From Candidatus Cloacimonadota bacterium (lineage in GTDB: Bacteria; Cloacimonadota; Cloacimonadia; Cloacimonadales; Cloacimonadaceae): a DNA stretch of 64,000 bases. The notes beneath the pieces are model-generated. The model was not told the DNA's origin. It worked only from the letters and a program-made list of their open reading frames with translations, and searched no databases. Each line of letters opens with the position of its first letter. Positions within the stretch are counted from its first letter, which is position 1. Of this stretch, positions 46,801 to 54,438 are shown piece by piece. The stretch covers positions 1 through 64,000 of the forward strand of contig JAHDQK010000049.1 of assembly GCA_018433885.1 (NCBI GenBank), in the 5' to 3' direction. The position numbers were made by a program, and so were the translations under genes.

Positions 46801-49333
46801 CCAATATTATGGCAGATTATACGACCAAATCACCGTGTGTTCAAACGGCTTCCTCGCCATGGGCATTACCGAAAACGCAGAATTCAGAAACTTCCGTCTG
46901 CCCGGCGCGATGGGTCCCAGCCCGATGATCGCTCCCTTCTGGGATGATCTTGCCACCCACAGCGGCAGCGGGATTTACTATCTGTTTGATCGTACCAATC
47001 ACGCCTTTATCGTGCAGTGGAACAACCTGTACAATGGGAAAAATGGTAGTTCACTGGAGAAATTCCAAGTGATTCTCTATGATCAAGCGGTATATAGCAC
47101 CAGTTTGGGCGATGGTCCCATCAAATTCCAATATCACACTTTCAACAACGTGGATTCCCAATCCGGAAACCGCCATGGCAACTATGCCACCATCGGTATC
47201 GAAGACCATACCGGAACCCGGGGTCTGGAATATACTTTCAACAACGTCTATGCGCCCACAGCCGCTCCGCTTTCAAACGGAAAAGCGCTGTTCATTACAA
47301 ACGTGCCCACTTATCATGAAGCGGCAAATATCCTGATCGCAGAGACCTATCTCGATGATCCCAACAATGTGGTGGAACCTGGTGAAACTGTGGATCTGGG
47401 CATCAGGCTGGAAAACTCCGGTAATCTGATGGCGGATGGCATAAATGCCCAGCTTGCCACCGAAGATCCCTATATTACTTTGGTAAATTCCACCAGCGCC
47501 TACTATCCCCTGGAAGCCGGTGAAAGCGGCGTAAACCGCTATCCCTTCACCTTCACGGTAGCGGAAGATTGCCCTGCCGGAAGAATCATCAACTTCCAAT
47601 TGCTCGTGGAAGCAGGCGAAGCCACCTGGACTCGCGCTTTCTCGATCCAGGTAAGTGCTGCCAAATTACAATACCATTCTTACATGATAAACGATTACGA
47701 TGCCAATTTCAACGGCATCATCAATCCTCAGGAAGAAGTGCAGATCATTGTGAACCTGCGCAATTCCAGCGACGTGGAAGCCAGAAACGTAAGCGCTACC
47801 CTTAGCTCCGCCATCCCCGGCATAGTGATCCAGAACCCGGAAATCACCGCGATCGATATCGCAGCAAACCAGATCATGCAGATCGCCTTTGATGTGGATT
47901 TTACCGAGGCAAACATCACGGAAGATAATCTTACCTTCCAGTTCAATGCCAGCCCCGAAAGCGGTGAGGGCGTGGAATTGGATCTCTATATCCCATACGA
48001 TCTGCCTAATATCGTAAACAGATTCGACCTCAATAATGGCGGATTCATCTCCGAAACCGGATGGACCTGGGGCGCTCCCCAAAACGTAAACCCCTTCAGC
48101 GGAGATAAAGTGTGGGGCACAAATCTAAGTGGAGAGTATCCCATCAATATCCAATATCACCTCTACACTCCACGCTACACCCTGATGGAAGGCAGCCAGC
48201 TCAGCTTCATGCACTACTATGGCACAGAAGCTCTCTACGACGGCGTAAACGTCTCTATCTCCACTAATAACGGCAATAGCTGGACAGTGATCACACCTCA
48301 GGGTGGATACAACGGCACCGGGATCGCGGGGCTAAACTTGGAAAACGGATGGACCGGCAGTAGTGAAGCCTGGATTCCCGCTACTTTCGACTTGGCGACA
48401 TACGCAAATCAAGAAGTGATGTTCCGCTTCCGCCTGGGCTCAAACGGCGCGGATAACGGTATCGGCTGGTTTATCGATAACTTCGAACTGACCAACGTGA
48501 ACCTGAAAACCGGATTCCTTTATGGAACGGTCTTCCCCAGCTCGGGAATCAGCCCCAAAAACGCAACCGTGATGTCCAATGCAAGATACACCACCATCCC
48601 CAATGAAGATGGCAGCTTCAAGCTCTTCCTGCCCAACGGAACTCACTCCGTGACCGCGAGCATGCCCTTCCATCAAAGCTCCAGCATCAACAACTTCCAG
48701 ATCAACATCGAAGCTCCCACAGTGAACACAGAGTTTACCCTGATCGATCTCCCCGGCGTTAGCGTGGTGGATTACCAGATCAGTGACGACTCCGTGGAAC
48801 TTGTGTTGAACTGGGCAGAACCTACCGATCCCGTACTCCCTGTGACCGGATACAAAGTATATAAACGCTTCAACTCCGGTCCCTTCGAAGTGGTACAAAA
48901 CTCCCCGGCTACTTCCTTCAGTGATATCCGCAACCAGGAAGGTAGCTATTACTACTATGTAACTACCATGTATGGCGATTACGAGGGAAGCCCATCCGAG
49001 ACATTACTGCTTGGCAACCCCTTTGTGAGCAATCAGGACGATACCGTTCCCGGTTTGAAGACCGCGCTGGAATCTAACTATCCCAACCCCTTCAACCCCG
49101 TAACCACAATCGCCTTCAACCTCGCAGAATCCGGGCATGCCAGCCTGAAGGTCTATAACACCAAGGGTCAGCTTGTACGGCAGCTCATCAATGGTGAACT
49201 GAATGCCGGAAAACACCACTTGGTCTGGGATGGCCGCGACAGCAGCGGACGCCCCGTGGCTTCAGGATTGTATCTCTATCGCCTGAACACCAGAAACTTC
49301 AGCCAGACCCGTAAAATGATGCTGATGAAATAA
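43892..49333 (+). CDS. Secreted C25 (gingipain-like) family protein with sorting tail
   Basis: This 1813-residue protein has a signal peptide (to about Ala20), a gingipain-type propeptide (about 45-200), and a C25 domain (about 232-580) with YLIIHG, YVILIGDTAG and a DVFIGRISVEN segment. The nucleophile Cys466 is present (ITCATGN), but the usual catalytic GHG reads RGY (Gly440-Tyr441), so activity is doubtful. A carboxypeptidase-regulatory-like fold (DVAVRDADNNPVEGASVVLS) and several CARDB/DUF11-like Ig modules follow (EAGETVDL, PGETVDLGIRLENSGN), then an immunoglobulin-like jelly-roll, an FN3 module and a C-terminal SNYPNPFNPVTTIAF FlgD-like sorting domain. It is probably exported by a type IX-like route and held at the surface. 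Confidence 0.88.
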   Translation: MKKIAILLLVSLFCGLAFAAGANYAPTSLKSAFEILRQTDTGMDIDFRVPQYKVTLEEANGQTFHRIEMPGSASLMKSGYPDLPVITTSIAIPHQGGVNIEVLNSQQSVITQYNAYPLQQGAELQSPKSFVQNAQYYNSGGPYPAAAIEYSDPVILRDFRIITVQVNPFSYNPITKDLTVHTDIQMRVNFTNQPGINELPGPVQYISPAFDKIYSSLIQNYDAYRSLLVANTPPRYLIIHGNTTDNTFIAALNAYATWKRQKGADVDIATTAANSAGASTSSIQTYIRNRYNNPLTRPDYVILIGDTAGSYTIPAFTNNGGGTDYPYTHMNTGDILGDVFIGRISVENLNQFLVILEKIYLYERDLDLDTADWLNHMLLVGDNQPSGISTMYISKYIKEMAIEENPDNTFTEMYGSDFSSFVSGINTAFNEGISFYSFRGYIDFSPPSESALFNGFKLPHAIIITCATGNYSGSTGETESLIRYGTTAAPKGSVTAVGMSTASTHTTFNNVLHGGIFEGIYARGMRTMGEATLHGKLYMNQMFGISSPINAEKFAHWCNLMGDPTMEVYTGIPNSFQITTDDVIPLGLTLLDVAVRDADNNPVEGASVVLSSGFDILSRGYTDAEGNVILILPETMPVGFGEITVHKHNFKPLQSLVSIENVATLVPGSIVIDDDNSGASSGNGNELASAGESLEIYFGLHNTGTVDLLDVSGSVTSDSPWLTIVSNAISYPTIPAGGNANNLGPLVVQIDPATPHQTMLRLHLILTDADGNSYDVSEFIPVESPKVEFVSLTIPGDGVLDPDETVDISVTIRNVGPVPVTDVYARLYTHNDLVSVIDNTSFIGNLTDAATELTGVYQVWQRPQTLPGMQMPLYLRLYNDAGFEQIVDFQLNVGSVASTSPTGPDSYGYVIYDETDPMRPPMADYAWLDIAPSEGGLGTSLPISDIYNSSNEGDQVGAQSLAVVDLPFAFQYYGRLYDQITVCSNGFLAMGITENAEFRNFRLPGAMGPSPMIAPFWDDLATHSGSGIYYLFDRTNHAFIVQWNNLYNGKNGSSLEKFQVILYDQAVYSTSLGDGPIKFQYHTFNNVDSQSGNRHGNYATIGIEDHTGTRGLEYTFNNVYAPTAAPLSNGKALFITNVPTYHEAANILIAETYLDDPNNVVEPGETVDLGIRLENSGNLMADGINAQLATEDPYITLVNSTSAYYPLEAGESGVNRYPFTFTVAEDCPAGRIINFQLLVEAGEATWTRAFSIQVSAAKLQYHSYMINDYDANFNGIINPQEEVQIIVNLRNSSDVEARNVSATLSSAIPGIVIQNPEITAIDIAANQIMQIAFDVDFTEANITEDNLTFQFNASPESGEGVELDLYIPYDLPNIVNRFDLNNGGFISETGWTWGAPQNVNPFSGDKVWGTNLSGEYPINIQYHLYTPRYTLMEGSQLSFMHYYGTEALYDGVNVSISTNNGNSWTVITPQGGYNGTGIAGLNLENGWTGSSEAWIPATFDLATYANQEVMFRFRLGSNGADNGIGWFIDNFELTNVNLKTGFLYGTVFPSSGISPKNATVMSNARYTTIPNEDGSFKLFLPNGTHSVTASMPFHQSSSINNFQINIEAPTVNTEFTLIDLPGVSVVDYQISDDSVELVLNWAEPTDPVLPVTGYKVYKRFNSGPFEVVQNSPATSFSDIRNQEGSYYYYVTTMYGDYEGSPSETLLLGNPFVSNQDDTVPGLKTALESNYPNPFNPVTTIAFNLAESGHASLKVYNTKGQLVRQLINGELNAGKHHLVWDGRDSSGRPVASGLYLYRLNTRNFSQTRKMMLMK

Positions 49334-49356
49334 CCGATAAACCATCCCATATAATG

Positions 49357-49386
49357 AAAGCCCTGGTTCAAAGCCGGGGCTTTTGC
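49357..49386 (+). terminator. Terminator of the C25 protein gene
   Basis: AAAGCCC(T)GG is followed by TTCAAAG and CC(G)GGGCTTTT. It is an intrinsic terminator 24 nt past the stop codon. Confidence 0.85.
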
Positions 49387-49418
49387 TGTTCTACACTGGA
49401 TTTCACATTTCGGCAGTT

Positions 49419-49513
49419 GCATCCCCATCGCGCAAGGCAATGGCGCTGCCGCATTGATGCAGTGTCCACTGCATGGCGAGGGCAGGGCGACTGCTTCGGG
49501 GAATGGGGGTGAA
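49419..49513. repeat. Interspersed palindromic element, copy D
   Basis: This 95-bp copy has the best-preserved core: ATGCAGTG-TC-CACTGCAT (49457-49474), a perfect 8-bp-arm palindrome. The ends are GCATCCCCATCGCGCAAGGC and TTCGGGGAATGGGGGTG. It aligns over its whole length with copy E at 60940. Confidence 0.75.
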
Positions 49514-49664
49514 TTCATCGCGCCAGTTTCCCGTATCAGAGTTTTCCAAAGCGCCAAGCTCGCTTTTCGATGGAATCCGACAAACGCATACATGGATTCT
49601 TTAAATCCAAATGCTAAAGACCGAAACATCTTGGAGATCGGTTCTATGCCTACATAAAATCTGA

Positions 49665-49692
49665 TTGACAACTTATCTGCTTATTTTATACT
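49665..49692 (+). promoter_or_regulatory. Promoter of the ssnA-to-mocA operon
   Basis: A perfect TTGACA (49665-49670) is followed after 16 bp by TATACT (49687-49692, five of six). It lies 32 bp before the first gene. This strong promoter probably drives the whole run of overlapping genes to about 60300. Confidence 0.8.
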
Positions 49693-49723
49693 TGATTCCC
49701 CGATTTAAGAAAAAGGAAGAACT

Positions 49724-51052
49724 ATGAAAAGATACATTATTCACTCCGCTGAGATTCTCAGTTTCGACCCCCAAAAGCCATATCTGAAGGACTACGCCGT
49801 GCTGGTGGAAGATGGTAAAATTGCCAAGCTGGCTCCCTATGCCATGCTCAAAGAAGAAAACTGTGAGCATATCGACGCCTCCGGCAAAATCCTGATGCCG
49901 GGGCTCATCAACGCTCATCACCATTTCTATTCCACATTGGTTACCGGACTGGGCAAAGCAGCCCCCTCAAAGGATTTCAATGAAGTTCTGGAAAACCTGT
50001 GGTGGCGCCTGGATAAAAAGCTGATGCTGAGGGATACCTATATCAGCGCGGCAATCTCCGCCATCAACGCCATCCGCAAAGGTACTACCACTATCATAGA
50101 TCACCATGCTTCACCCTACCATATCACGGGCTCTCTGGCAGAGATCAGCAGAGCGGTGAAAGATACTGGTCTGCGCGCAAGCCTGTGCTATGAGGTGTCG
50201 GATCGGGACGGCATGGAGCGCAGGGACGAGGGCATCGCCGAAAACCTTAGTTTTGTAAAAGCTTATGGTGCGGAACAAGATACTCAAATCAAGGCTTTGT
50301 TTGGCATGCATGCCGCGTTTACTCTCAGTGATGAGAGTCTGGATTTAATCGCACGCTTGGTATCCGATACCGGTTGTGGCACCCATATCCATGTGGCGGA
50401 AGCTCAAAGCGATCAACGCTTTAACATCGAACACTTCGGGAAAAGAGTGGTGGAACGTCTGAACGATTTCGGGCTGATCAACCAGCATAGCGTTTTGGCG
50501 CATGGGGTCCATCTTTCCCCCAAGGAAATGATGATCGTGGCAGAAAAAAAGGCGGCGATCGTGACCAATCCGCAATCCAATCTCAATAATGCCGTCGGCA
50601 TCGCGGATGTCTGCAAAATGCAAGAACTGGGCATCACGGTAGGATTGGGCACAGATGCCATGACCGTGAATATGCTGGAAGAACTGCGCGTGGGAATGTG
50701 GGCGCAGCATTTACGGCAAGAAAACCCCTCCGCAGGCTTCATGGAGATAGCTTCTACCCTGCTCTTCAATAATCCTGCCATAGCAGAGAAGTATTGGGGA
50801 AAGGGACACGGAAAGATCTCGGAAGGAGCTGCCGCGGATATGATTCTGGTGGATTACGACCCCCATACTCCGTTGAATGCAGATACCTGGATCGGACACG
50901 TGGTATATGGCATCTCCCAAGCCAGAGTGGATACCACGATAGTTGCCGGTGAATTCCTGATGTGGGATGGCGAATTGCTTTTGAATATCGATGAAGCACA
51001 ACTGCGCGCCGAGAGCCGTGAACTAGCCAAAGCCCTGTGGGACAGATTTTAA
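49724..51052 (+). CDS. ssnA: SsnA-type aminohydrolase
   Basis: This 442-residue amidohydrolase-superfamily enzyme belongs to the SsnA branch found in purine/urate-type clusters. Seen: the metal motif GLINAHHHFYSTLVTGLG (HHH at 65-67), a HIHVAEAQSDQRF segment, and LGTDAMTVNMLEELRVGMWA with the metal-binding Asp. The superfamily includes guanine deaminase and related hydrolases. It is expected to remove an amino group from, or open, a nitrogen heterocycle in the cytoplasm; the exact substrate is unknown. Behind AAGGAAG it begins the operon, and ygeY starts 23 bp after its stop. Confidence 0.9.
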   Translation: MKRYIIHSAEILSFDPQKPYLKDYAVLVEDGKIAKLAPYAMLKEENCEHIDASGKILMPGLINAHHHFYSTLVTGLGKAAPSKDFNEVLENLWWRLDKKLMLRDTYISAAISAINAIRKGTTTIIDHHASPYHITGSLAEISRAVKDTGLRASLCYEVSDRDGMERRDEGIAENLSFVKAYGAEQDTQIKALFGMHAAFTLSDESLDLIARLVSDTGCGTHIHVAEAQSDQRFNIEHFGKRVVERLNDFGLINQHSVLAHGVHLSPKEMMIVAEKKAAIVTNPQSNLNNAVGIADVCKMQELGITVGLGTDAMTVNMLEELRVGMWAQHLRQENPSAGFMEIASTLLFNNPAIAEKYWGKGHGKISEGAAADMILVDYDPHTPLNADTWIGHVVYGISQARVDTTIVAGEFLMWDGELLLNIDEAQLRAESRELAKALWDRF

Positions 51053-51075
51053 GAACACCAATAAGGAAGGTGAAC

Positions 51076-52269
51076 ATGTATAAAGAGATTTATCAAAAAG
51101 CCAAAGCTTATGAACAGGAAACTGTGCGCTTCCTGATGGATATGGTGCGCATCCCGGCGTTTTCTACCAAGGAAAAGGACGTAATCGAGTGCATAAAAAA
51201 AGAAATGGAAGCCGCAGGTTTTGATGAAGTGTTTGTGGATCCTCTCGGCAACGTGATCGGCAGGATCGGAAACGGACCCAAGGTGATCGCCTTTGACGCT
51301 CATATCGATACAGTGTATCCGGGAGATCGCTCTCTTTGGGATTTTGATCCTTTCGATGCTCATGTGAAGGATGGCAAGGTGTGGGGCAGAGGCACGGTAG
51401 ATCAGGAAGGCGGGATGGCTTCGATGGTTACAGCCGGACGCATCATCAAAGATCTTGCCCTGCAGGAAGGGTTCACCATCTATTTTACTGGCACAGTGAT
51501 GGAAGAAGATTGCGATGGCCTCTGCTGGCAATATATCATCAAGGAAGATAAGATCAAGCCAGATATGGTGGTTATCACCGAGCCAACCAATATGAATATC
51601 TATCGTGGACATCGGGGACGCATGGAAATGCAGGTGCACGTAAAAGGACTTTCCTGTCATGGATCCGCCCCGGAACGTGGAGATAACGCAATCTACAAGA
51701 TCTCGCGCATCGCGCTGGAGATAGAAAAACTCCATGAGAGGCTTCATCACGACGAGTTCCTGGGCAAGGGCTCGATCGCTGTTACCGAAGTATATTTTAC
51801 CGGTCCTTCGCAGTGTGCGGTGCCGGATAGCGCACGAATCCATCTTGATCGCCGGCTTACTTGGGGCGAGACTAAAGATAGCGCAGTGGCAGAGGTTGCC
51901 GAAGCCTGCCGCCTGGCGGGGCATCCGGACGCCAGAATCGAAGTGTTGGTATATGAAGAAGCTGCCTTCACCGGCTTGGTGTATCCTACGGAGAAATACT
52001 TCCCCACGTGGGTCACTCCTGTCGATTCCCCCTGGGTGATGGCAGCGGAAGCCGCCTATGAAGGTAGCTTGGAACGTAAACCCATAGTTGATAAATGGAC
52101 ATTTTCCACAAACGGCGTTGCCATCGCCGGGATGCACGATATCCCCTGCATTGGCTTGGGACCCGGCAACGAAGTCTTTGCCCATGCCCCCAATGAAGCT
52201 ACTCCCATAGTGCATCTAACCGAAGCGGCTGCCTTCTACGCAGCGCTGATCTTTCAGCTTGGGAAATGA
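51076..52269 (+). CDS. ygeY: YgeY-type M20 family hydrolase
   Basis: This 397-residue zinc hydrolase of the M20 family is named 'YgeY, selenium-metabolism-associated' in databases. Seen: AFDAHIDTVYPGD (metal His and Asp), GRGTVDQEGGMASMV (bridging Asp), TGTVMEEDCDG (catalytic Glu-Glu) and the dimerisation segment with SCHGSAPERGDN. I chose ATG 51076 with AAGGAAGG before it; an earlier in-frame ATG (51037) overlaps ssnA. It probably cleaves an amide or carbamoyl bond of a ring-opened purine product (inference). Its stop overlaps the next start (ATGA). Confidence 0.9.
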   Translation: MYKEIYQKAKAYEQETVRFLMDMVRIPAFSTKEKDVIECIKKEMEAAGFDEVFVDPLGNVIGRIGNGPKVIAFDAHIDTVYPGDRSLWDFDPFDAHVKDGKVWGRGTVDQEGGMASMVTAGRIIKDLALQEGFTIYFTGTVMEEDCDGLCWQYIIKEDKIKPDMVVITEPTNMNIYRGHRGRMEMQVHVKGLSCHGSAPERGDNAIYKISRIALEIEKLHERLHHDEFLGKGSIAVTEVYFTGPSQCAVPDSARIHLDRRLTWGETKDSAVAEVAEACRLAGHPDARIEVLVYEEAAFTGLVYPTEKYFPTWVTPVDSPWVMAAEAAYEGSLERKPIVDKWTFSTNGVAIAGMHDIPCIGLGPGNEVFAHAPNEATPIVHLTEAAAFYAALIFQLGK

Positions 52270-53459
52270 CATACTTTACCGGTTACCGTTGTACCCAGTG
52301 CGGGGCTAAGTATCCCCTAGGCGAGCTGATCTATCTTTGTCCCTCTTGTAGCCGGGATTACCACGCCGGGATGCCTCTGAAAGGAATCCTGGAATGCGAG
52401 TACGACTACCCCGCCATCAAGCGGGAGTGGGAGGAGTTTCTGATAGCACTTCCTCACGCTCATGAATATGGAAAAATGGAAGAACTATGCCGGTTGTTTG
52501 GCCCACTGGAAAAGGAGCTATATCCCAATCTTCCGGTGGGTAAAACTCCCTTGGTAAGTACCCAGAGCCTGTCTGGCGAAATGCTGTATCTGAAGTTCGA
52601 TGGTGTAAACCCTTCAGGTTCGTTCAAAGATCGCGCCTCCTATCTCATGGTGGCAGAGGCGAAACGCTTGGGCTTCAGAGAGATAGTGGCTGCCTCAACA
52701 GGGAACGCAGCGTCTTCTTTGGCGGCTATATGCGCGTCAGCCGGAATCAAAGCGGTGATCTTCGCTCCGGCTTCGGCTCCGCAGGCAAAGCTTGTGCAGA
52801 TCAGGATTCACGGCGCGGAATTGCACACCGTGGACGGCACTTATGATGATGCCTTTGCCGCCGCGCTGGATTATTCCAAAACCCATGAATGCCTGAACCG
52901 CAATACTGCCTATCATGCCTTTACCATCGAAGGTAAGAAGACCGCCGGACTGGAGCTCTTCGCGCAGATGCCTCTTCCTCCGGATTACATCTTTGTGCCC
53001 ACCGGGGATGGCGTGATCCTGTCAGGTATCGCAAAGGCGTTCAGGGATCTGAGACAAGCAGGGCTTTTGGAGAATGTTCCGGCTCTTGTGGCAGCTCAGG
53101 CTGAGACCTCAGATGCTATTACATCCTATTGGGAGAGCGGTAATTATATGGATGCCGCCAGGCCTCATACCGTGGCGGATTCGATCTCCGTGAAGACTCC
53201 CTCTGCAGCGCATCTGGCAGTTCAGGAACTGCGGGATAGTGGCGGAATGGCTATCAGAGTCTCGGATGCTGAGATCCTTTCTGCGCAAAAGATGCTTGCT
53301 CAACGTAGCGGGATATTCTGCGAGCCCTCCAGCGCGGCAACTCTCGCAGCATACTTCAATTGCCGTGAACAAGGGAAAATCAAGGACCAGGCAAGCGTGG
53401 TCTTGATGCTTACCGGACATGGTTTGAAGGATATTCAGGCGGTGAAGTTTGCCGAATAG
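52266..53459 (+). CDS. Threonine-synthase-like PLP enzyme with zinc ribbon
   Basis: This 397-residue fold-type-II PLP enzyme resembles threonine synthase. An N-terminal zinc ribbon (Cys9, Cys12, Cys25, Cys28: RCTQCG...LCPSC) precedes the catalytic core. The PLP lysine is Lys121 in NPSGSFKDRAS, and the phosphate loop is STGNAASS (about 140-147). A PTGDGV loop, and an EPSSAATLAA segment near the C-terminus, complete it. It overlaps ygeY by 4 bp (ATGA) and the next gene by 11 bp, so it belongs to the purine-type pathway, not to threonine synthesis; no other thr gene is near. It may be an ammonia-lyase or eliminase acting on a small amino acid made late in the pathway, filling the YgeX slot (inference). 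Confidence 0.85.
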   Translation: MTYFTGYRCTQCGAKYPLGELIYLCPSCSRDYHAGMPLKGILECEYDYPAIKREWEEFLIALPHAHEYGKMEELCRLFGPLEKELYPNLPVGKTPLVSTQSLSGEMLYLKFDGVNPSGSFKDRASYLMVAEAKRLGFREIVAASTGNAASSLAAICASAGIKAVIFAPASAPQAKLVQIRIHGAELHTVDGTYDDAFAAALDYSKTHECLNRNTAYHAFTIEGKKTAGLELFAQMPLPPDYIFVPTGDGVILSGIAKAFRDLRQAGLLENVPALVAAQAETSDAITSYWESGNYMDAARPHTVADSISVKTPSAAHLAVQELRDSGGMAIRVSDAEILSAQKMLAQRSGIFCEPSSAATLAAYFNCREQGKIKDQASVVLMLTGHGLKDIQAVKFAE

Positions 53460-54438
53460 AAATGTGTATCACGATTTCCACGTGCATGTGGGCGAAAGGA
53501 TCGGCGGATATAATCTGAGAGACGATTTTGCGGACCTGAACCGTCTCTGTGGGCAGAGCGGGCGGTCTTTGGGCGCGATCGGAGTGTTTGTAACCGAAGA
53601 ATCACGCGGTAACCTCAAAGATAAGTATCAGAGAATGTTAGAGCGCGCTAGGGAAGACTATTCCCAAGAAGTGTTCTGGCACTTAAGCCCGGTGCAAAGC
53701 TCGCCGGATGAGGTTATTCCGCTATTGGGCAAGCACACGGATATCAAACTCTATAGCACCTATCGAAATGCAGGCTTGTATTCATCCTACGAACAGATTG
53801 AGCGATGGATGGACGCCCTAGCGGGAAAGAAAACCCGAATCCTTGTGCACTGTGAAGACGATGCGACGGTGGAAGAATACTCTGCCAGGTATCCCTTCAA
53901 GAGGCCTCATGATCACTGTCTCAGACGCCCGGAACTGGCAGAAATCCGGGCAGTGGAGCGCGTATTGGATCTCGCGGTCTCAAAACAGCATCCGGTGCAT
54001 ATCGTGCATGTGTCTTCACCGCAATCTGCTCTCCTCATCAAAGAGGCAAAAAGCCAGTATCCCGGCATTTCCTGTGAAACAGCGCCACACTATCTACTCT
54101 TCAATGAGGATCAATTGAAACAAAAGAACGCCCACCAGTTTCTTTGCACGCCACCCTTCCGTAAGGAAGAATCCCGGGGGATGATGGTGGAGTTGCTTCA
54201 GGATAACGTGTTCGATATCCTCACCAGTGATCATTGCGCCTTTACTGATGCCGATAAGGATCGTTACAAAGATGATCCGGAACAAGTGCCCTGCGGGATT
54301 CCCGGGATCAACACTTTGTACAGTTCAATGGAATCCACCCTGGTGAACTCAGGAAAGCTAAGTCTGGAAGCTCTAGACCGTATGCTTAGGATCATCCCCG
54401 CAAAACTGATGAACTTGGAAGATAGGATCGATCAATGA
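53449..54438 (+). CDS. Hydantoinase/dihydroorotase-like amidohydrolase
   Basis: This 329-residue cyclic-amide hydrolase is like HyuA/dihydroorotase but short. Seen: DFHVHVGE (metal His11 and His13), IKLYSTYRN with the lysine that is carbamylated in relatives, LVHCEDD, PVHIVHVSSPQSA, ETAPHYLL and TSDHCAF (catalytic Asp). The start is uncertain: TTG 53449 overlaps the upstream gene, while GTG 53464 begins MYHDFHVHV, and neither has an ideal ribosome site. The next gene overlaps by 4 bp (ATGA). It probably opens or closes a hydantoin- or ureido-type ring in purine breakdown. Confidence 0.85.
   Translation: MPNRNVYHDFHVHVGERIGGYNLRDDFADLNRLCGQSGRSLGAIGVFVTEESRGNLKDKYQRMLERAREDYSQEVFWHLSPVQSSPDEVIPLLGKHTDIKLYSTYRNAGLYSSYEQIERWMDALAGKKTRILVHCEDDATVEEYSARYPFKRPHDHCLRRPELAEIRAVERVLDLAVSKQHPVHIVHVSSPQSALLIKEAKSQYPGISCETAPHYLLFNEDQLKQKNAHQFLCTPPFRKEESRGMMVELLQDNVFDILTSDHCAFTDADKDRYKDDPEQVPCGIPGINTLYSSMESTLVNSGKLSLEALDRMLRIIPAKLMNLEDRIDQ

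Larger units (their letters stand above)
49334..49723. other. Intergenic region before the purine-type operon
   Basis: It holds the terminator of the C25 gene, palindromic element copy D, about 150 bp without recognised features, and the operon promoter at 49665. No gene is supported. Confidence 0.6.

Noticed and set aside
49724-51052. Guanine deaminase assignment for SsnA
   Set aside because: The superfamily is shared, but the gene context and SsnA-like sequence make a more general aminohydrolase call safer.
51049-52215. 388-codon minus-strand frame opposite ygeY
   Set aside because: It is antisense to a clear M20 hydrolase gene and has no family features.
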